A model generated the notes under the pieces. It saw nothing but the letters and a program-made list of their open reading frames with translations, was not told the origin of the DNA and did not search any database. Positions 15,975 through 24,100 of a DNA stretch of 38,819 nt are shown piece by piece (within the stretch, counting starts at the first letter, position 1; each line of letters begins with the position of its first letter). This DNA is from Candidatus Yanofskybacteria bacterium RIFCSPHIGHO2_01_FULL_44_24. Lineage in GTDB: Bacteria; Patescibacteriota; Minisyncoccia; 2-02-FULL-40-12; GWA2-44-9. The stretch is taken from NCBI GenBank assembly GCA_001794215.1, contig MGJK01000016.1, positions 1 to 38,819 on the forward strand, given 5' to 3'. Made by a program: the position numbers and the translations under genes.

Positions 15975-16280
15975 CTACGGCTCTTCTGGACCATAAATCC
16001 GATCTCTATAGGTATCGAGCCTGTGAACTTTCTGGGGCTCTGATAGACACAGGGTCGTAGGCAGCTGCCAGAACTCAATAAGATCGGCCCAAAGAACATC
16101 TTTCTCGGCTCCCCGGATGGTGATCTTGATCCCGACAACCTCATTGCCTTCGACCAATCGGCCGGCGAAAATAGCATCATTTGTCGCCTGTCCTGGACCC
16201 GCAACTCCGATATGGACCGGATCGCCCTTGAGTATCCCGCTTTTTTCCAAATCATGAGCGTTCTTGATGTTCCGAGGCAT
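15975..16280 (-). CDS. Hypothetical protein
   Basis: The 101-residue soluble protein was not recognised. A strong AAAGGAGGA ribosome site 5 bases before the ATG and a terminator right after the stop support a real gene. The middle (HIGVAGPGQATNDAIFAGRLVEGNEVVGIKI) looks like a small beta-barrel; a charged C-terminus follows. An overlapping frame at 15971-16255 lacks these signals. Confidence 0.65.
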   Translation of the reverse strand: MPRNIKNAHDLEKSGILKGDPVHIGVAGPGQATNDAIFAGRLVEGNEVVGIKITIRGAEKDVLWADLIEFWQLPTTLCLSEPQKVHRLDTYRDRIYGPEEP

Positions 16281-16345
16281 CGCTGTCCTCCTTTAAAGAT
16301 TCGAAATACAAAATAAAAATAGCACGATATGTGCTATTTGTCAAT

Positions 16346-16537
16346 CTATTTCGGGTCTTTGCCGAATAGAATCCGGCGCTGACGCTCAATCAAATCCTGG
16401 GCATATTTATGGTTGCAAATCGGGCATTCAGAAAGTTTTCTACTATGTCCGGCCTGACTCAAGCATTCCTTGGCCAGCTTAACGGCTCTTTGAACCTCCT
16501 GCTTCAACTCGCGGGAGGTGGCTTTGTTCGCCTTCAA
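16346..16537 (-). CDS. Small hypothetical protein with CxxC
   Basis: The 63-residue protein starts at TTG, preceded by GGGAGG at 5-base spacing. It is lysine- and arginine-rich and mostly helical. One CPIC motif with a nearby His (CPICNHKYAQDL) suggests zinc binding. No family was recognised. It lies between two other small minus-strand hypotheticals. Confidence 0.55.
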   Translation of the reverse strand: MKANKATSRELKQEVQRAVKLAKECLSQAGHSRKLSECPICNHKYAQDLIERQRRILFGKDPK

Positions 16538-16561
16538 GGCTTCCTCCCTGATCCAAGTATC

Positions 16562-16593
16562 AAAAACCTGATCAGAAAATAACAGATCAGGTT
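16562..16593 (-). terminator. Rho-independent terminator
   Basis: AACCTGATC and GATCAGGTT arms are followed on the minus strand by TTTTTG. The hairpin ends the gene at 16609-16968. Confidence 0.75.
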
Positions 16594-16608
16594 AAATTAA
16601 GCAAGTCC

Positions 16609-16968
16609 CTATTGCAACGTAGTATGGACCGTCAAAGATCCTCCGCTTTTTTTGATTTTCACGTAAAGATCTAAATTCCCCCATTCACCCTTTTTCAACA
16701 CAACCTCTTCGATATTAGCCTGACCCTTAATCCGTTCTAACATTTTTAAAGATTGCATTTTTGCCTTATAAAGCTCCTTCTCGTCTGCCCCGGCTTCATT
16801 TTGTACTACAAAATTCCCGGACATATCGGGTCTGCCTTCTGAAGTATTTTCTGTACCTTCTTCCTTTCCAGGAAATTTATACAACTCCCCCTTCTTCCCG
16901 CCTTGCAGCGGACGAGGATGAATATCCCTGCGGTCAGGAAACGGGATAATTTTAGATTCTTTTTCCAT
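16609..16968 (-). CDS. Hypothetical protein
   Basis: The 119-residue protein has a low-complexity charged N-terminal half (KESKIIPFPDRR...) and a C-terminal helix plus strands (MLERIKGQANIEEVVLKKGEWGNLDLYVKIKKSGG). No family was recognised. The following terminator and the GGAGG upstream of ATG support expression, though that spacing is long. Confidence 0.55.
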   Translation of the reverse strand: MEKESKIIPFPDRRDIHPRPLQGGKKGELYKFPGKEEGTENTSEGRPDMSGNFVVQNEAGADEKELYKAKMQSLKMLERIKGQANIEEVVLKKGEWGNLDLYVKIKKSGGSLTVHTTLQ

Positions 16969-17050
16969 CCCAGTATATCAACCTCCGATTGCCTAAAGGT
17001 TTTATTGAAAAAACTATGGTTCGGAAGTTAACTTTTAGTAAATTATATTA

Positions 17051-17103
17051 ATGTCCAGTAGCACTACCGGCTGAAAACTTTCGGAGGCTGTATTACTGGG
17101 CAT
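17051..17103. repeat. Short imperfect inverted repeat
   Basis: Arms ATGTCCAGTA and TACTGGGCAT enclose a CCGG...TCGG inner stem. It lies between the TonB-like gene terminator and the next gene. Its role is unknown. Confidence 0.4.
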
Positions 17104-17135
17104 TACTACATTATATATCATAGTGCCAACAATCG

Positions 17136-17157
17136 AAAACCGCCCCAGAGAGCGGTT
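17136..17157 (-). terminator. Rho-independent terminator
   Basis: The minus strand has AACCGC and GCGGTT arms followed by TTCGATT, just after the TonB-like gene. Confidence 0.65.
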
Positions 17158-17170
17158 CTGAATATGAGTA

Positions 17171-17986
17171 TCAATGTAATCTGAAGCTCATTTCAATTTG
17201 AATAACTACCGGAACTTTCTGGCCCTGACGCATGCCCGGTTGAAACAACCATTTCTTAGCGGCCTTAACAGCCTCCTCATCAAGACCATATTTAGTGTCG
17301 AGGGATTTGATGACTCTCACTTTTCCTACCCTGCCGTCGGGCATCACTATTGCTTCCAACAAAACTACTCCTTGAATCCTGGCACGCATGGCATCTGGGT
17401 TATAGCTGGGCTGAACCTGATAAATCAGAACTGGCTCCGTTACACCGTTACCCGGAGCATAAGCTCCGTCACCGAATCCCCCGCCGGTACCCGGGCCGAC
17501 TCCGTCGCCCTTTCCTGAACCGATACCGCCGCCGCTTCCCCCTCCGGCGTAAGTCCCTAAAGATATAGGACTCACTCCGTTCATTTGCAATATACTGGCA
17601 GAGTTAGCCTCAATAGAGACGTTCAGAACTGGAACCGGCGGAGGAGCCTCAGATATCGGCAACGCAACAATCGGAACAAGTTCTATCCTTTTGTGCTTTG
17701 GAATCTCTGTGGGCTTAGGCGGAGCCGGCATCGGACTTCCTCCGCCTCCCCCGCCGGAACCCGGATCGTTCAGAAAAACTATATTGGTCTTTATTTCTTC
17801 TTTTTGAACCGGAATTGTTACTGCCTGAGGCATACTTTTTACAACTAAGATCGCGGCTAAAAGTAAACTGTGAACAAACATGGAGATTACCATCGCCGAG
17901 CCAATCATTCGTTTACCCGGAGAATCTGAATTTGATTCCGAACCGAGCCATCCCGAAGATACGACCTTTTTGACCATTTTTTCCAA
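17171..17986 (-). CDS. TonB C-terminal-domain protein
   Basis: The protein (271 residues from this start) has an N-terminal transmembrane helix (about 21-44). A Gly-rich stretch and a Pro/Lys-rich linker (PMPAPPKPTEIPKHKR) follow, then a second Gly-rich segment and a TonB C-terminal fold at about 190-271 with QGVVLLEAIVMPDGRVGKVRVIKSL and AAKKWLFQPG. TonB transduces proton-motive energy to outer-membrane receptors. Here no ExbB/ExbD or receptor is nearby, so the partner is unknown. TTG at 17986 has AGGAGG at 6-base spacing and is chosen. ATG at 17977 is an alternative, and a TTG at 18007 is unlikely. Confidence 0.85.
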   Translation of the reverse strand: MEKMVKKVVSSGWLGSESNSDSPGKRMIGSAMVISMFVHSLLLAAILVVKSMPQAVTIPVQKEEIKTNIVFLNDPGSGGGGGGSPMPAPPKPTEIPKHKRIELVPIVALPISEAPPPVPVLNVSIEANSASILQMNGVSPISLGTYAGGGSGGGIGSGKGDGVGPGTGGGFGDGAYAPGNGVTEPVLIYQVQPSYNPDAMRARIQGVVLLEAIVMPDGRVGKVRVIKSLDTKYGLDEEAVKAAKKWLFQPGMRQGQKVPVVIQIEMSFRLH

Positions 17987-18043
17987 GGATCCCCTCCTGA
18001 ATGTCAAAAGTCTATAAGAAAATTAACTGATTAACCGGCATTA

Positions 18044-18190
18044 AGCAAGCTCCGTAATACAGCAAGGATTTAACTCACAGCCGACCCTGGCTTGGCTATG
18101 ACCTAACTCGCAATAGGAGGTTAGACTCATGACCTTAATCGGGATAAGGTCGTTATAGGAGGCATATCCTTGCTGATGTACGGGGCAAGC
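18044..18190 (-). other. Candidate structured RNA or multi-branched inverted repeat
   Basis: Arms 18052-18069 and 18166-18183 pair at most positions (CAGCAAGGAT / ATCCTTGCTG plus outer CCGTA / TACGG). Inside are hairpins at about 18079-18097 (AGCC/GGCT), 18101-18124 (ACCT/AGGT or CTAAC/GTTAG) and 18131-18151 (GACCTTA/TAAGGTC), giving a cloverleaf-like shape. On the minus strand CCTCCTAT occurs twice. It lies upstream of the TonB-like gene, so it may be a 5' leader or a free RNA. Confidence 0.4.
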
Positions 18191-18200
18191 AACGGCCAAA

Positions 18201-18226
18201 CAAAAACTCCGACAGAATGTCGAAGT
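18201..18226 (-). terminator. Rho-independent terminator
   Basis: The minus strand has CTTCGACA-TTC-TGTCGGAG followed by TTTTTG, immediately after the S46 peptidase gene. Confidence 0.75.
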
Positions 18227-18238
18227 GATAGTATGAAT

Positions 18239-20179
18239 CTACCGAGTCAGCTCCCTAACGAGCCGATTTGCTCCGTAGATCTTAGCGAGGACTTCTAAAA
18301 TTCCGGCTGAATGAACCGAGATCGATCTGGCCCTTTGATCGTACTTAAAGTCATAGTCGCTGACGAGGCCCTGAATATTGCTGTCAAAAACTATTCCGAC
18401 GATTTCCAGGTCCTTATTGAACACCGGGCTTCCTGAATTTCCGCCGGTAATATCCAGATTAGAGACAAAGTTAAGCGGCGTAGTCAACTTTAAAAGCTTC
18501 GTGCTTTTAACCCAGCTATCGGGCAACTGATGATCGCCACTGTTTCCAAATTCAACAGCATGATCAAATGCTTCGCCAAGAGTGGTAAAGGAATTCAACT
18601 GCTTACCGTTCTCAGCATATCCGGAAACGGTTCCGAAAGATAATCTCAGGGTAAATGTAGCATCGGGATAAACGCTTGTTCCGTAAATAGCGAACAGCGC
18701 TTCAGAAATTTTGGCATAGCCCTGACGCTCTTTAATGAGGGCAGCCCTCCATTCATTGGCATAGTCGGCGGAAGCACGCTGAACTAATTGCGCCAGACCG
18801 ACCATAAGGTCACCGGTCGGAAAAGTACCAGAAACAGCCAGTTCTTGAACTATCAATGTATGCTGGTTGATATCAGACAATTTTGTTCCTTGAACAAACA
18901 GTCTGGCAACGTCCGAAGGTCTTCGGTGGTAACGAAATAACAGGTCCTGAACAGTTAAATCGTCAACTCCAAGCACTTCAACAAAATGTGTAATCGAATC
19001 GGCCAATTTTGCCTCTTCGTACTCAAGATTTAGAGACGGCTCACCGGCTCTTGCCTCGAGAACGGCTTTGGCCATTTCTTTATCTCCGGAAACGATGCTC
19101 TGGGCATATCCGAATAGCCGACTGTCAAATGCCTGGCCGGATAGAAGAAATACAACCGCCGGATAAAGATCTCGGATAGCCTTTTGAGTATCGGCTACCA
19201 TATCCCGACCCTCGCGGAATTTCTGCTGAATAGCAGGATCGATAGAATTATCCGACAAAACCTTATTCGCAAAATCTAACTTGCCGTCCATTAATCTCGG
19301 ATCGTGCAGACCCCTAATCTTACCGACATAAAGTTTTCGGGCATTCTGCCAGCTAAACAAATCTGATTTAGCGATTCTTTCATTTTCCCTGCTCCTGAGC
19401 ATGAACTGCTGGGTTGTAATCTCCCGGCGACGGAACATATCAAGCAGAAAAGGAACTTTCGTATCACGTTCGGTTACCAAAGCTTCTGGGGTCAGCAACC
19501 GCTTAGTGCTTCCAGGATGGCCGGAAACGAAGATCAGCTCCCCTTCTTTGGCTCCTGATTTTGACCATCGGAAATGATTCGGCGTACTGGCCGGCTTGTC
19601 ATTCTCATAAGCCCGCAAAAACGAAACATCCAGAGTGAAGCGAGGATATTCGAAGTTATCGGCATCACCGCCGAAAAACCAAGCATTCTTTTCTGTCGCG
19701 AAAACGAGACGTACGTCATCGTAAACCTTATAACAATAGCTATTATACTGCCCGCCCTGATACAAGACGACTTCCTCGCAGATTAGGCCGGGCTTCTGAG
19801 CGCCCCGTGCCTCAACACTGACCAGAACCTTAAGGTTCAGCCCCGTTTTTCTTTCATCGGCTAAAGTCTTTGCATAAAATCCTTTTTCGTAAAAATTATT
19901 TTGCGGAGTGCTCAGGGCCTGAACCGCCTCTTCGGCACAATGGCCGTTGGTCATAACCAGGCCATTGGAAGAAACAAATGAAGCAGAACAGTTGGGCAAC
20001 CGGGCTGAACTTAGCTGAACAGTCTCGACCCACTGGGCCGTAGGAGTAAAATTATACTTGCTCTGAAGTTCCTTAACCGGAAGATTGCTTAAGAGCCACA
20101 TACCCTCATCGGCTTTAGATACCGCGAAAGAACCCAGAATAACGAGTAAGAACGCAAACAGAGCAATGACTTTTCTCAC
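18239..20179 (-). CDS. S46 family serine dipeptidyl-peptidase
   Basis: The 646-residue protein has a signal peptide (about 1-22) and the mature start ADEGMWLLSNLP typical of S46 (DPP7/DPP11). The probable triad is His80 (MTNGHCAEE), Asp172 or Asp174 (GGDADNFEYPR) and Ser582 (TGGNSGSPVFN). S46 enzymes release dipeptides in the periplasm and are known mainly from diderms. The residue that sets specificity in known members (Gly in DPP7, Arg in DPP11, in the FDxN motif) appears to be Ser (VFDSN), so the preference is unclear. GTG is the start, with GAGAGG upstream. It sits beside the TonB-like gene, suggesting a peptide-use theme (inference). Confidence 0.92.
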   Translation of the reverse strand: MRKVIALFAFLLVILGSFAVSKADEGMWLLSNLPVKELQSKYNFTPTAQWVETVQLSSARLPNCSASFVSSNGLVMTNGHCAEEAVQALSTPQNNFYEKGFYAKTLADERKTGLNLKVLVSVEARGAQKPGLICEEVVLYQGGQYNSYCYKVYDDVRLVFATEKNAWFFGGDADNFEYPRFTLDVSFLRAYENDKPASTPNHFRWSKSGAKEGELIFVSGHPGSTKRLLTPEALVTERDTKVPFLLDMFRRREITTQQFMLRSRENERIAKSDLFSWQNARKLYVGKIRGLHDPRLMDGKLDFANKVLSDNSIDPAIQQKFREGRDMVADTQKAIRDLYPAVVFLLSGQAFDSRLFGYAQSIVSGDKEMAKAVLEARAGEPSLNLEYEEAKLADSITHFVEVLGVDDLTVQDLLFRYHRRPSDVARLFVQGTKLSDINQHTLIVQELAVSGTFPTGDLMVGLAQLVQRASADYANEWRAALIKERQGYAKISEALFAIYGTSVYPDATFTLRLSFGTVSGYAENGKQLNSFTTLGEAFDHAVEFGNSGDHQLPDSWVKSTKLLKLTTPLNFVSNLDITGGNSGSPVFNKDLEIVGIVFDSNIQGLVSDYDFKYDQRARSISVHSAGILEVLAKIYGANRLVRELTR

Positions 20180-20269
20180 TTGCCCAACCTCTCTTTTTTG
20201 TCAAAAAACGCAGGTTAAAATTATCTCAGAATCCGGTCAATGTCAATTGGGACTACAGATTAAATTCAT

Positions 20270-20860
20270 CTATAAATTACCTGCGGGTAACTTAGCCCCT
20301 GAGGCACGGCGTAAATTATTGCCTGACCTCAACCTCTCAGAGGACACGTCATAAAGACGCTCCGCCTTAACCCATTCAGGGTACGGCATAGAGTTCACTC
20401 GGCCTTGGCTTATTCGAGGCACGCCATAAATTTTACTTGCCCCCTGTCCATCTTCAGCACGCCTCCGGCTTTTCCTGCGAAAACCTCGGCTATGTTCGCC
20501 CCGCCCTTTCAGATCCAAGCAAAGGGCGGGGTCTCAAATGCTTCAGATGGACAAGGGGCTTCGTCTTAGTTTTTCTTAAATCCCTTCATGGGTTAGAGCT
20601 TCGCTTAACGTTTTAAATAAAAACCTGCGCAAGTCCCCTGAGCAGCTAAGGTCTATCCAATCCAACTGCCTACCCTGATTTACCTGACTGCGAACAGCGA
20701 AGCTTCGACCCCTGAGAGGGCTTACGGAAGCCGACCGGGCTGAGTAAGAGATGAAATTTAGCAAAAATTTACATCGTACCTCGAAGGGGTTGAAGCTAAG
20801 CAGACTTATACGCAACGCATCCAGGAAATTAAGGTTATCTGCAGATATATAGCTTGAAAT
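20270..20860. repeat. Long composite nested inverted-repeat region
   Basis: This fills most of the 732 bp gap 20180-20911. Paired arms include AACCCATTCAGGG (near 20370) with CCCTTCATGGGTT (near 20582), and about 20437-20457 with 20540-20560 (TGTCCATCTTCAGCA / TGCTTCAGATGGACA). CCCCGCCCTTT / AAAGGGCGGGG forms a central hairpin at 20499-20531. A separate hairpin at 20701-20797 carries the same core as 2766-2825. Segments 20403-20430 and 20581-20630 are reverse-complement matches of 2853-2881 and 2627-2680. No credible gene was seen. Confidence 0.8.
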
Positions 20861-20865
20861 ACCCA

Positions 20866-20899
20866 AACGCCCCGTCCGCCAGCTGGCGGACGGGGCGTT
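20866..20899. terminator. Perfect 34 bp palindromic terminator
   Basis: This is a perfect palindrome with the same 26 bp core as 5538-5581. It follows the MazG-like gene on the minus strand. Its 3' side lacks a long T run, so strict termination is less certain. Confidence 0.6.
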
Positions 20900-20911
20900 G
20901 TTGCGTTGAGC

Positions 20912-21232
20912 CTACTTCCCTTTGCTTTCTATCGGAAACTTTCCCGAATTTTTCTCCATCTTTGCGTCAAAACTCTTTTTCAGATCTATGCCCAGATCAT
21001 GGCTGACCATCAGAACCCAGTACAAAACATCGGCTAAGCCCTCCCCTATTTCGTCTTTATTCGACTTCATGAACCTTCCCGCCTTGGCGACCTTTTTCTG
21101 TGATTTGAGTTTAAAGTGCTTCAAAACCTCGGCCGACTCAAGGACCAACGGCAAAAGCATATTTTTATATTCATTGAATTTGTCCCGGCTCGACGTCCTG
21201 TCTTTGGTATTTGTTTTTTTAAGTTTAGCCAT
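20912..21232 (-). CDS. MazG-like nucleotide pyrophosphohydrolase
   Basis: The 106-residue all-helical protein has the MazG/dCTPase signature: VLESAEVLKHFK followed by EIGEGLADVLYWVLMVSHDLGID, which supply metal-binding acidic residues, and an ending in NSGKFP. Members hydrolyse (d)NTPs to NMP and pyrophosphate, often in nucleotide-pool cleansing. Its size fits the RS21-C6/iMazG-like single-domain class. It is diverged from a promoter region shared with the CYTH/P-loop gene at 21351. Confidence 0.82.
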   Translation of the reverse strand: MAKLKKTNTKDRTSSRDKFNEYKNMLLPLVLESAEVLKHFKLKSQKKVAKAGRFMKSNKDEIGEGLADVLYWVLMVSHDLGIDLKKSFDAKMEKNSGKFPIESKGK

Positions 21233-21350
21233 ATATCCTCATTTTACTCTCCATAAAATCTTTATCAAGGATAGCTCCGTCCATAATACCTCGACGAAAA
21301 TCGTTTTTTATTTTATTATATGGCCATGAGAACCTTAACAGGGCAAAATC

Positions 21351-22484
21351 ATGAGAGTTAACGGACAAGAAATAGAAAGAAGGTTTTTAGTCACCCGCCT
21401 ATCAAAAAGCTTTCCGACCGACGGCAAGGTAATTAAGATAAAACAGGCATACTTTGAGGCGCAAGGCGTCGATAAAAGTTTTCGGGTAAGGATCTCCGAA
21501 ACAGGATCTCCGTCCCGAAAAAATCTAAGTTCTGTTATAACTCTGAAATCAGGAAAAGGACGCATCCGAAAAGAGAAGGAATATGAAATAGACCTTCGGC
21601 TCGGCAATGAACTTATGAAGATAGGCAATTATTGGCTGGCTAAGAACCGCCACCTCGTAAAGCATGCCGGAATGACTTGGGAAATAGATTTTTTCTTAGA
21701 GCCCCTCGACGGGATCATCCTCGCCGAAATAGAGCTTGAAACGCCTGACCAAAAAGTAGAAATGCCTCCTTGGATAGAAGAATATACCGAGGTAACCGAC
21801 TCGCTTACCAACCTCCACCTTGCGCGTTTAGCGAGCGACCTAAGGGACTCCGGAGCGCATCCGATGCCCTTTATTCAGGAACATCTGAACTCGTCGATAC
21901 CCAAGATCGTAGTTACCGGTCCGCCATGTTCCGGAAAGAGCACCTTCATCGAATCGGTAAAATCCGGCAGATCGGATATTCACTGCGTTCCGGAAGTGGC
22001 AACCATTATTATCAACCAGCTCGGGATTGTGCCCGGAAATCACCCTATCTCAAACCGTCGATTCCAAGAAGCGATCTACAGGATCCAGCGGATATTCGAA
22101 GCTACTTCGGCCCAATATGCCATAAGCGCCGGTAAAAAAGCCGTCATTTTCGACAGGGGTACCGTTGATGCGGCGGCCTATTTGAAGGGCGAACTGACCG
22201 AATTTGAAAAAACATTCAATACCAGCCGGACTGCAGAATATGCCAAGTATGACGGCGTAATCTGCCTCGATGTCCCGCCCCGAGATGTCTATAACGGCCA
22301 GAAGGCCAATAATCAGGCTCGGTCTGAAACATACGAGCAAGCCTGCCAGCTTCGGGATCGCATGGTTTCTGTTTGGCGGGGCCACCCTAATTTTGTTTTC
22401 GTACCCAATGGAAGCGGCTGGGAGGAAAAAAAGAGGCTAATTGCCGATGCCTTGGAAAATTTGATATCAAGAAAACCCCGATAA
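21351..22484 (+). CDS. CYTH domain / NadR-Ttd14-like P-loop NTPase fusion
   Basis: Residues 1-165 form a CYTH (triphosphate tunnel) domain with EIERRFLV at 7-14, then alternating charged strands (SFRVRISE, VITLKSGKGR, KEYEIDL, ILAEIELE). Residues 184-377 form a P-loop kinase-like domain of AAA_28 type with Walker A GPPCSGKS at 190-197 and VIFDRGTVDAAAYLKGE. The same two domains in opposite order form the metazoan Ttd14 protein, which binds GTP and phosphoinositide. CYTH domains act on triphosphate compounds. The bacterial substrate is unknown. The coding end lies within its terminator. Confidence 0.85.
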   Translation: MRVNGQEIERRFLVTRLSKSFPTDGKVIKIKQAYFEAQGVDKSFRVRISETGSPSRKNLSSVITLKSGKGRIRKEKEYEIDLRLGNELMKIGNYWLAKNRHLVKHAGMTWEIDFFLEPLDGIILAEIELETPDQKVEMPPWIEEYTEVTDSLTNLHLARLASDLRDSGAHPMPFIQEHLNSSIPKIVVTGPPCSGKSTFIESVKSGRSDIHCVPEVATIIINQLGIVPGNHPISNRRFQEAIYRIQRIFEATSAQYAISAGKKAVIFDRGTVDAAAYLKGELTEFEKTFNTSRTAEYAKYDGVICLDVPPRDVYNGQKANNQARSETYEQACQLRDRMVSVWRGHPNFVFVPNGSGWEEKKRLIADALENLISRKPR

Positions 22485-22496
22485 GCGGGGTTTTTG
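22472..22496 (+). terminator. Terminator with the stop codon in its loop
   Basis: AAAACCCCG, loop ATAAG and CGGGGTTTTT; the TAA stop (22482-22484) is in the loop. Confidence 0.85.
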
Positions 22497-22503
22497 TTCG
22501 GCC

Positions 22504-22935
22504 TCATTTTCTGAAACGAACAGGAATACTTATCTCATCATCCAATTCAGGAAGGCCCGAAGGATTATCTTTTTGAAAAACGAGACTGCCGGTTAAAGTT
22601 TCAGGCTGACTGAATTCCAGCACAGTACTGAAAGAAACAAACTCCGTTGTCATCCAATTATCGGAGGTCATAGCGACTGCGACCGCCATTTCTTTGCCGT
22701 TAGCATCGTAGAGGCGGACAGGAAATGAGGCTTCGAAAAACCATGTTCCCCGAGCTTCACCGCTTATTCCAAGCGGGCTTTCGATAATTTGGTTAGGAAG
22801 AGGCGTCGCCACCCTAACCTTATCGGATACAAACGGTGTCGCCTGAGGCTTGGCCTTTTGGGGTTCATAGGTCAAATTCAAATAAACCAAGCCGGCGATA
22901 ACCACCGCTCCGATTATTAAAAATGTTTTTTTCAT
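22504..22935 (-). CDS. Gmad2 immunoglobulin-like domain protein
   Basis: The 143-residue protein has an N-terminal hydrophobic helix (about 4-20) and one Gmad2 domain (about 40-143): VATPLPNQIIESPLGISGEARGTWFFEASFPVRLYD and a final SGLPELDDEISIPVRF strand. Gmad2 domains were first seen in sporulation/germination proteins and are common in extracytoplasmic proteins of CPR bacteria. The ATG is 12 bases downstream of the msrB stop, so the two genes may be cotranscribed. A TATAAT also lies 3 bases before the ATG. Confidence 0.85.
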   Translation of the reverse strand: MKKTFLIIGAVVIAGLVYLNLTYEPQKAKPQATPFVSDKVRVATPLPNQIIESPLGISGEARGTWFFEASFPVRLYDANGKEMAVAVAMTSDNWMTTEFVSFSTVLEFSQPETLTGSLVFQKDNPSGLPELDDEISIPVRFRK

Positions 22936-22947
22936 AAGATTATATAA

Positions 22948-23370
22948 TTATTTTTTATCACCTTTAAAATCCAGGGAACATGAGTTGATGCAGTATCTCT
23001 TGCCGCCCTTGTCTCTGGGGCCATCATCAAAAACATGGCCCAAATGAGAACCGCATTTTTTACATAAGACCTCGGTTCTCCGCATACCTAAGCTATCATC
23101 TTCTTTAAGCTCTATGTTCTTCAGGTTCATTGGGTCAGTAAAACTCGGCCACCCCGTCCCCGAATCGAACTTAGTCTCTGAAGAAAAAAGCTCCTGCCCG
23201 CAAGCGGCGCACCGATACACTCCGATTTCTTTGCTGGAATAATATTTGCCCGTAAAAGGCGCCTCTGTCCCTCTTTCTCTTAAAACACGGTACTGCTCCG
23301 GAGTGAGCTTATTTTTCCATTCTTCATCCGGAATACTGCCGGAATTATTTTTGCTTACTTTACCCATCAT
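22948..23370 (-). CDS. msrB: Peptide-methionine (R)-S-oxide reductase MsrB
   Basis: The 140-residue cytoplasmic enzyme reduces methionine-R-sulfoxide in proteins. It shows the full family pattern: [20 protein letters not shown], two zinc-binding CxxC pairs (CAAC and CKKC), the TGWPSF loop, [12 protein letters not shown] and the catalytic [11 protein letters not shown] with Cys in NSC. No MsrA is nearby. It may share a transcript with the Gmad2 protein, hinting at envelope oxidative repair (inference). Confidence 0.96.
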   Translation of the reverse strand: MMGKVSKNNSGSIPDEEWKNKLTPEQYRVLRERGTEAPFTGKYYSSKEIGVYRCAACGQELFSSETKFDSGTGWPSFTDPMNLKNIELKEDDSLGMRRTEVLCKKCGSHLGHVFDDGPRDKGGKRYCINSCSLDFKGDKK

Positions 23371-23455
23371 GATCTACCCATTGTACCCCGCAGTGAATTG
23401 ACAGTCTATAGTAATTTTGGGAGCATACTGCCATAGCACCTTCCAAGGACAAGAA

Positions 23456-24061
23456 ATGGATCAGCAAACGATCCTGAATATTCTCGCCTCAAAAATAGTC
23501 CAAAAAGAGACAGCCGAGGCCCTTATCGAAAGCGCTGAAGAAATAACGATGAAGATATTGGAAGAAACCCTCGGTCCTGAAAAAATTAAATCGCTGCCGC
23601 CGGAAGAATGGGACATACTTACCACCGCCACGCATTTAAGGGGGCAGCTCCTCCCGTTTTTATCAGCCGCCTGCACGGCTGAAGAAGTACTGGTCAACAA
23701 GAGTTCCTTTGCCGAACTCCTTCAAATCTTAGACGAGCTCGAGCGAGCCATGAAATACGTATCGGCCAACTATGATCGTCTCTCGCTGAACTTCAAGCCA
23801 ACCGCAGCCTGGACCAAAGAACAGCTTAAAGGCGCCTTAGGAATAGTCAAGGAATTGAAAAAGATCGAATTCAAAGACGAATACGCCATCTTGACCGCAG
23901 ACATCATAAGAAAGTTATCGAGAATGAATAACTCTTCCATATGTTCCGTAATCGGAGAAGATCCCTATAAACTGTTCGCCGCAGAATGCAAGAATGCCAT
24001 GAAGATACTGTCGCGTTTCCAGCATCAGCTTTCAGGAACAGATACGAAAATCGTCCACTAA
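23456..24061 (+). CDS. Hypothetical helical protein
   Basis: The 201-residue protein, predicted to be almost fully alpha-helical and rich in Glu/Leu/Lys, has no signal peptide and was not recognised. ATG at 23456 is chosen because AAGGA lies 6 bases upstream; a TTG 13 codons earlier has no ribosome site. Its own terminator follows at 24064-24096. Cysteines are scattered (CTAEE, CSVIG, CKNAM) without a motif. Confidence 0.6.
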   Translation: MDQQTILNILASKIVQKETAEALIESAEEITMKILEETLGPEKIKSLPPEEWDILTTATHLRGQLLPFLSAACTAEEVLVNKSSFAELLQILDELERAMKYVSANYDRLSLNFKPTAAWTKEQLKGALGIVKELKKIEFKDEYAILTADIIRKLSRMNNSSICSVIGEDPYKLFAAECKNAMKILSRFQHQLSGTDTKIVH

Positions 24062-24063
24062 AA

Positions 24064-24096
24064 ATCCGCCCCGGAACTTAGGAGCGGTTTTTGTTT
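24064..24096 (+). terminator. Rho-independent terminator
   Basis: CCGCCCC and GGAGCGG arms are followed by TTTTTGTTTT. Confidence 0.7.
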
Positions 24097-24100
24097 TAAG

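Noticed and set aside
15971..16255. Alternative frame over the small gene at 15975-16280
   Set aside because: The other frame has the AAAGGAGGA ribosome site and a terminator in the right place.
18044..18190. tRNA or tmRNA gene
   Set aside because: The cloverleaf-like shape lacks a 7 bp acceptor stem with CCA-type end, a T-loop GTTCRA motif and a standard anticodon arm.
20270..20518. 82-codon minus-strand ORF in the 20 kb gap
   Set aside because: It runs through palindromic repeat arms and reads as low-complexity Arg/Gly-rich translation, so it is a shadow of the repeat.
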